From: Candidatus Gastranaerophilales bacterium
Lineage (GTDB): Bacteria > Cyanobacteriota > Vampirovibrionia > Gastranaerophilales > Gastranaerophilaceae
NCBI GenBank assembly: GCA_947625445.1
Contig: CANQOM010000004.1
Coordinates: 1 to 26,311 of the forward strand
Reading direction: 5' to 3'
Length of the DNA stretch: 26,311 nt
The notes beneath the pieces are model-generated. The model was not told where the DNA came from. It ran no database searches and saw only the letters and a program-made list of their open reading frames with translations. Made by a program: the position numbers and the translations under genes. Shown one piece after another: positions 22,401 to 26,311 of the stretch. Positions within the stretch are counted from its first letter, which is position 1; each line of letters begins with the position of its first letter.

Positions 22401-24293
22401 ATGTCTTTAAAATATAATCCCAAAATAAATTTAGATTCATTGGAAAAAGCAAATGAGCTTTTAACTGAAGCTATATCTTTTTATGAAAAAAACAATTTTA
22501 AATCTGCAATAGACAATTTATCAGCCGCACATAAAATTTTTCTGGCTTATAAAGATATGGCAAAAGTATCTGTTTGTCTTTCTTTAAACGGACTTAATAA
22601 ATATCTGGCAAAAACGGAAAGTTATTATAATTCACTGTTATTGTTAGAAGATTCTAAATTTTTATGTGAAAGTACATCTGACTTTATATCTATTGCCATA
22701 AACAAATTTGCATTCGGGCAAATATTTTTTATGGAGAATAAATATGATGAAGCGATATACTATCTTGCTTTGTGTGCAGATTCTCTTGATAGTTACCCTC
22801 TTTTAAAAGTAAAAGCATATCAATTGTTGGCAGTTTCATATATACGACTTCAAAAAAATAAACCTGCCATCAGCTTTCTTGAAAAAGCAATACATTTATC
22901 TAAAACTTTAGGTTTCAAAATCATTTATGAAGAGCTTAGAGAAATATCAAAAAATTTTATAGATTCTAATTCGTCATTACATCAAGCAGTTATAACCACT
23001 CAGAAAAAGAAAATAAATAAAGAAAAAGACACAACACTTCTGCTTGCTTTATCAAATATTGCAAGAACGGTAAACGCAGAAGCAAATATAGACAAACTTT
23101 TAATAACAATAGCGGAACAAACAAGACTGGTATTAAATGCTGACAGATGTACAGTATTTTTATATGACAAAATAAAAAATGAATTATGGTCAAAAGTAGC
23201 ATTAGGCTTAGAAAGTAAAGAAATAAGATTTTCAGCAGATAAAGGCTTCGCCGGATACGCAGTTAAAACAGGGGAAACTATCAGAATCAAAGATGCTTAC
23301 AATGATAGCAGATTTAATAAAGATATTGATAAAGATACTGGTTATAAAACATACAATCTGCTTTGTATGCCTATTCGCAATATTAAGTATGAAATAATAG
23401 GGGCATTTCAGGTATTAAATAAACAAAACGGCGATTTTACAACAGATGATGAAAACATTTTACTGGCTATAGGTACAAATGCCGGTATTGCAATAGAAAA
23501 TAATATGTTATTCAACATTCAACAAAAGATGCTTGAAGAACAAAAAGTCTTATTTGAAGAATTTATTGATACTTTAGCTGCTTCAATAGATGCAAGAGAC
23601 AAAATCACATTAGGTCACTCAAACCGTGTAAGACTGTATTCAGAACTTATTTGTTCACAATTGGGATTAAATAAAGATTTAACAAATATAATATCAAAAG
23701 CTGCAATGCTTCATGACATAGGTAAAATTGGCATAAGAGATGCAGTGCTTCAAAAAAAAGGTTCACTTACAAAAGAAGAATATGAACATATTAAAGAACA
23801 TGTAAAAATAACCTATGATATATTATGCAGAGCAAATTTCAACTCATCATTAACCGAAATAGCTGAAATTGCATCATCACATCATGAAAAATATGACGGC
23901 ACTGGTTATTTTAGAGGATTAAAAGGAGAAGAAATTCCTTTAGGAGGAAGAATCCTTGCAGTTAGTGATGTATTTGATGCTATTACTTCAGTTCGTCACT
24001 ATCGTGACAGAATGCCAATGAAAGAAGCTTTAAAAATTATTATTAACGGCAGAAATACTCATTTTGACGGTAAAATTACAGATGCTTTTCTTAATCTTAA
24101 TTGTGATGTTATTACCGACATTTTAATTTCGGAATATAATATTTCACTCAAAAATAAAGATAGAGAAATTTTAAAATCAATTACACTGGGTGAGTTTGCT
24201 GATATACTCAATAAAGAAAAATTAAAGAAAGAAGAAGAAAATATAATCAATATATTCAATTCATATTATATAAGAAAAAATGTATCCAAATAG
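22401..24293 (+). CDS. TPR-GAF-HD-GYP signalling protein (predicted cyclic-di-GMP phosphodiesterase)
   Basis: Cytoplasmic signalling protein, 630 residues, no membrane span. Residues about 12-190 form helical TPR-like repeats (ELLTEAISFYEKNNFKSAID; YDEAIYYLALCADSL; KPAISFLEKAIHLSKTLG). A GAF sensor lies at about 227-366 (DRCTVFLYD, GFAGYAVKTGE, NAGIAIENN). The HD-GYP domain (about 385-560) has GHSNRV with H406, HDIGK (438-442), HHEKYDGTGYF (494-504) and H554. All metal ligands are present, so it should be active, although the GYP tripeptide is GYF. A charged C-terminal helix ends the chain. A response regulator follows after 9 bases, so the TPR/GAF parts may sense a ligand and pass it on to, or act beside, the regulator. 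No histidine kinase domain is present. Confidence 0.92.
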   Translation: MSLKYNPKINLDSLEKANELLTEAISFYEKNNFKSAIDNLSAAHKIFLAYKDMAKVSVCLSLNGLNKYLAKTESYYNSLLLLEDSKFLCESTSDFISIAINKFAFGQIFFMENKYDEAIYYLALCADSLDSYPLLKVKAYQLLAVSYIRLQKNKPAISFLEKAIHLSKTLGFKIIYEELREISKNFIDSNSSLHQAVITTQKKKINKEKDTTLLLALSNIARTVNAEANIDKLLITIAEQTRLVLNADRCTVFLYDKIKNELWSKVALGLESKEIRFSADKGFAGYAVKTGETIRIKDAYNDSRFNKDIDKDTGYKTYNLLCMPIRNIKYEIIGAFQVLNKQNGDFTTDDENILLAIGTNAGIAIENNMLFNIQQKMLEEQKVLFEEFIDTLAASIDARDKITLGHSNRVRLYSELICSQLGLNKDLTNIISKAAMLHDIGKIGIRDAVLQKKGSLTKEEYEHIKEHVKITYDILCRANFNSSLTEIAEIASSHHEKYDGTGYFRGLKGEEIPLGGRILAVSDVFDAITSVRHYRDRMPMKEALKIIINGRNTHFDGKITDAFLNLNCDVITDILISEYNISLKNKDREILKSITLGEFADILNKEKLKKEEENIINIFNSYYIRKNVSK

Positions 24294-24302
24294 GGTTTTA
24301 AA

Positions 24303-24944
24303 ATGTATAAAGTTCTAATAGCAGAAGACCATGCACTAATAAGATTCGGTTTAAAAACCGCATTTGAATCAAAAAATTTTATAGATGAAATCATTGAAGC
24401 TTCATCCGGTGAAGAAGCAATAAAAATAGTTAATAAAACTCATATAGATGCAGTTATTATGGATTTAGGATTAAACGGAATAAACGGAATAGAAGCCAGT
24501 GCAATAATAAAATCGATTAATAAAGATATTAAAATAATAATCTTAACTTCTCATAACAGTGAAGAAGAAGTCCTTGATTCAGTTAAAGCCGGGGCAAGGG
24601 CTTATTGCTCAAAAGATATCAATCCTGATAAACTTGCTGATATACTTCTTTCTGTTATAGAAGGCGATATCTGGTTCGATGCTAAAATTGCTGACGTTAT
24701 ATTAAATGCAATTTCAGAAGATAAAAAACAAACTAAATTTAATTTTGATGAAGATTATAACTTAACAGACAGAGAAAAAGAAGTATTATATTATGTATGT
24801 GAAGGATTAAATAACGGAGAAATATCTAAAATTCTTGATGTTAGTGTAAATACGGTAAAAGTACATGTATCAAGTATAATACAAAAGATGGGTGTTGAAG
24901 ACAGAACACAAGTTGTTGTTAAAGCATTTAAGAGTATCGGATAA
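24303..24944 (+). CDS. NarL/LuxR-type response regulator
   Basis: DNA-binding response regulator of 213 residues. The receiver domain (1-120) has EDH (8-10), the phospho-acceptor Asp54 in VIMDLGLNGI, Thr82 in ILTSH and Lys104 in YCSKD, all intact. After a linker, a LuxR-type helix-turn-helix (about 150-210) reads LTDREKEVLYYVCEGLNNGE and then DVSVNTVKVHVSSIIQKMGV. The ATG at 24303 lies 9 bases after the HD-GYP stop, with only a weak GGG upstream, so translation is probably coupled. Its histidine kinase is not in the window; the neighbouring TPR-GAF-HD-GYP protein lacks a kinase domain. Its target genes cannot be told from sequence. Confidence 0.93.
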   Translation: MYKVLIAEDHALIRFGLKTAFESKNFIDEIIEASSGEEAIKIVNKTHIDAVIMDLGLNGINGIEASAIIKSINKDIKIIILTSHNSEEEVLDSVKAGARAYCSKDINPDKLADILLSVIEGDIWFDAKIADVILNAISEDKKQTKFNFDEDYNLTDREKEVLYYVCEGLNNGEISKILDVSVNTVKVHVSSIIQKMGVEDRTQVVVKAFKSIG

Positions 24945-24949
24945 AAAAT

Positions 24950-25642
24950 ATGAAAAAAGTTAGTATAATAATACCTGTTTATAATGAAAAAGAAACTATT
25001 AAACAATTATTAGAAAAGGTTCAAAATGCTTCCTTTTCAGGGCTAGAAAAAGAAATAATACTTGTCGATGATGCATCCTGTGACGGTACAAGTGATTTAC
25101 TTAAAGAATTAAGTAAAAATTATAAAGTCTTGTATCATGAAAAAAATAAAGGAAAAGGTGCAGCTATTCGTACTGCACTTAAAGAAGCTACGGGAGATTT
25201 TGTAGTTATTCAAGATGCTGATTTAGAATATTCACCTGATGATTATGATAATCTTTTGCCGTATTTAATTAATGATGAAGCTGATGTTGTTTATGGTTCA
25301 CGATTTTTAAATGTTGAAAATTCTAAAAATTTTATGTTGAAAAACAAACTTGCAAATAAATTTCTAACAATAATAACCAATATACTTTTTGCAACATCAA
25401 TAACGGATATGGAAACATGTTATAAAGCGTTTAAAAGAGAATTTATAGAAAATATAAACATAAAATCAGACAGGTTTGATTTTGAACCCGAAATAACCGC
25501 AAAAGTTATTAAAAATAAAGCAAGGTTAAAAGAAGTACCTATATCATATATGGGAAGGACAAAAGAAGAGGGCAAAAAAATAAGCTGGAAAGACGGATTT
25601 ATGGCAATTTTCACAACTGTGAAATATAGATTTTTTGACTAA
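24950..25642 (+). CDS. Family 2 glycosyltransferase (DPM1/polyprenyl-phosphate sugar transferase-like)
   Basis: Transfers a sugar from a nucleotide sugar, most likely to polyprenyl phosphate, for envelope glycan synthesis. The GT-A fold signatures are SIIIPVYNEKETI (5-17), VDDASCDGTSD (39-49), NKGKGAAIRTAL (66-77), the metal-binding QDADLEYSPDDY (88-99) and VYGSRFL, followed by a conserved MLKNKLANKFLT stretch and TDMETCYKAFKR. The C-terminus (FEPEITAKV, IPISYMGR-like VPISYMGR) is typical of this family. At 230 residues it lacks the C-terminal membrane helices of GtrB-type enzymes, so it should be cytoplasmic and peripheral. It begins 5 bases after the response regulator stop, in the same operon. 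Confidence 0.9.
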   Translation: MKKVSIIIPVYNEKETIKQLLEKVQNASFSGLEKEIILVDDASCDGTSDLLKELSKNYKVLYHEKNKGKGAAIRTALKEATGDFVVIQDADLEYSPDDYDNLLPYLINDEADVVYGSRFLNVENSKNFMLKNKLANKFLTIITNILFATSITDMETCYKAFKREFIENINIKSDRFDFEPEITAKVIKNKARLKEVPISYMGRTKEEGKKISWKDGFMAIFTTVKYRFFD

Positions 25643-25685
25643 ATGTAAAACTTGCAAATGATTTTTAGAAAAGCAGAGTAAAATT

Positions 25686-26311
25686 ATGAATATAATTGAA
25701 AAATTAAAGAATAATGTAATAATTTCAGTTCAAGCCATGCCTGATGAACCTTTATACAAAGAAGAATGTATGAATGCAATGATGACATCAGTTATAAACG
25801 GCGGAGCAAAAGCATTAAGAGTTGCGGGCAGTCGTGATGTTAAAAATGCAAAAAAATTATTTAATGTACCCGTTATAGGAATAACAAAACCAAAAAAACT
25901 CCCTCCAAATTGGAAAGAAACTGTTTATATTACACCCACAATAAAAGATACAAAAGATTTAATTGAAGCGGGTGCAGATATAATTGCAACAGATGCAACA
26001 AAAAGAAAACGCCCAAAAGAAACTCTTGAAGAAATTGTTAAATATATTAAATCAAATAAAAAAATAGCAATGGCAGATATTTCAACATTTGAAGAAGGAG
26101 TAAATGCTCAAAATATAGGTTTTGACATTGTTTCAACAACATTATCAGGATATACAACCCATTCAGACCAAACAATAAAAGGACCTGATTTTGACCTTCT
26201 TGAAAAATTGGTTAATGAACTAAAGATTCCTGTTATATTAGAAGGAAGAATATGGGAAATAGAAGAAGTGGATAAAGCATTTAAAATAGGTGCTCACTCT
26301 GTTGTAATAGG
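25686..26311 (+). CDS. nanE: N-acetylmannosamine-6-phosphate 2-epimerase NanE, C-terminus cut off by window edge
   Basis: Converts ManNAc-6-P to GlcNAc-6-P in sialic acid and amino-sugar catabolism. The frame starts at the ATG at 25686 and runs open to the last base (about 208 codons, nearly the full 220-230 of the family). A TIM-barrel with NanE motifs is visible: VIISVQAMPDEPLY near the N-terminus, NGGAKALRV, VPVIGITK, ITPTIKD, AGADIIATDATKRKRP (about 98-113), MADISTFEEG, STTLSGYT and VILEGRIWEIEEV. The catalytic Lys/Glu context is present. It lies 43 bases after the glycosyltransferase gene with only a weak purine-rich ribosome site, and is probably the last visible gene of the signalling-glycan operon. 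Confidence 0.93.
   Translation, partial: MNIIEKLKNNVIISVQAMPDEPLYKEECMNAMMTSVINGGAKALRVAGSRDVKNAKKLFNVPVIGITKPKKLPPNWKETVYITPTIKDTKDLIEAGADIIATDATKRKRPKETLEEIVKYIKSNKKIAMADISTFEEGVNAQNIGFDIVSTTLSGYTTHSDQTIKGPDFDLLEKLVNELKIPVILEGRIWEIEEVDKAFKIGAHSVVI

Overview
This window is very AT-rich and densely packed, with genes on both strands and no rRNA, tRNA, CRISPR array or intact transposase that I can see. I read it as chromosome of an anaerobic, Gram-negative-type (diderm) bacterium that carries flagellar genes. The combination of fliP/Q/R, a heptose-phosphate adenylyltransferase, PPi-dependent phosphofructokinase, an NfnA/SudB-type flavoprotein, ComEC and many GAF/GGDEF/HD-GYP proteins at low GC would fit the non-photosynthetic cyanobacterial relatives (Vampirovibrionia/Melainabacteria, Gastranaerophilales-like). 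That placement is an inference from gene content, not from a marker gene.

Left part (1-5.4 kb): a glmU-prs operon (UDP-GlcNAc and PRPP synthesis) on the minus strand, a small lineage-specific gene with a clear promoter, a GAF-GGDEF-HD protein with an intact cyclase motif but a damaged HD motif, a small helical protein, and a DxD glycosyltransferase. Middle-left (5.5-9.0 kb): a compact minus-strand flagellar export operon in the order fliM/fliN-like, fliO, fliP, fliQ, fliR. Its first gene carries two SpoA domains and a strong internal ribosome binding site, so it may also yield a separate FliN-like protein. FliQ has an unusual long C-terminal tail.

Middle (9.1-15.2 kb): an orphan DNA methyltransferase, rfaE2, a PpiC-type lipoprotein foldase and mfd. 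The last three share the minus strand, with a strong terminator just before rfaE2. Then on the plus strand (15.3-18.6 kb) come a secreted coiled-coil protein, comEC and a small acidic protein of unknown function. A gene-free stretch (about 18.68-19.0 kb) holds repeat-like remnants.

Right part (19.0-26.3 kb): an NfnA/SudB-like reductase subunit followed by a four-cysteine mini-protein, a small secreted protein on the minus strand, pfp, and then a tight operon of TPR-GAF-HD-GYP protein, NarL-type response regulator, family 2 glycosyltransferase and nanE (cut by the window end). Two genes (mfd and the TPR-GAF-HD-GYP gene) have good promoters so close to the start codon that their mRNAs would be leaderless.

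The most interesting items are the possible double product of the FliM/FliN-like gene, the four-cysteine protein beside a solitary NfnA-like subunit, the leaderless promoters, and the repeat remnants between the 124-residue gene and the reductase gene.
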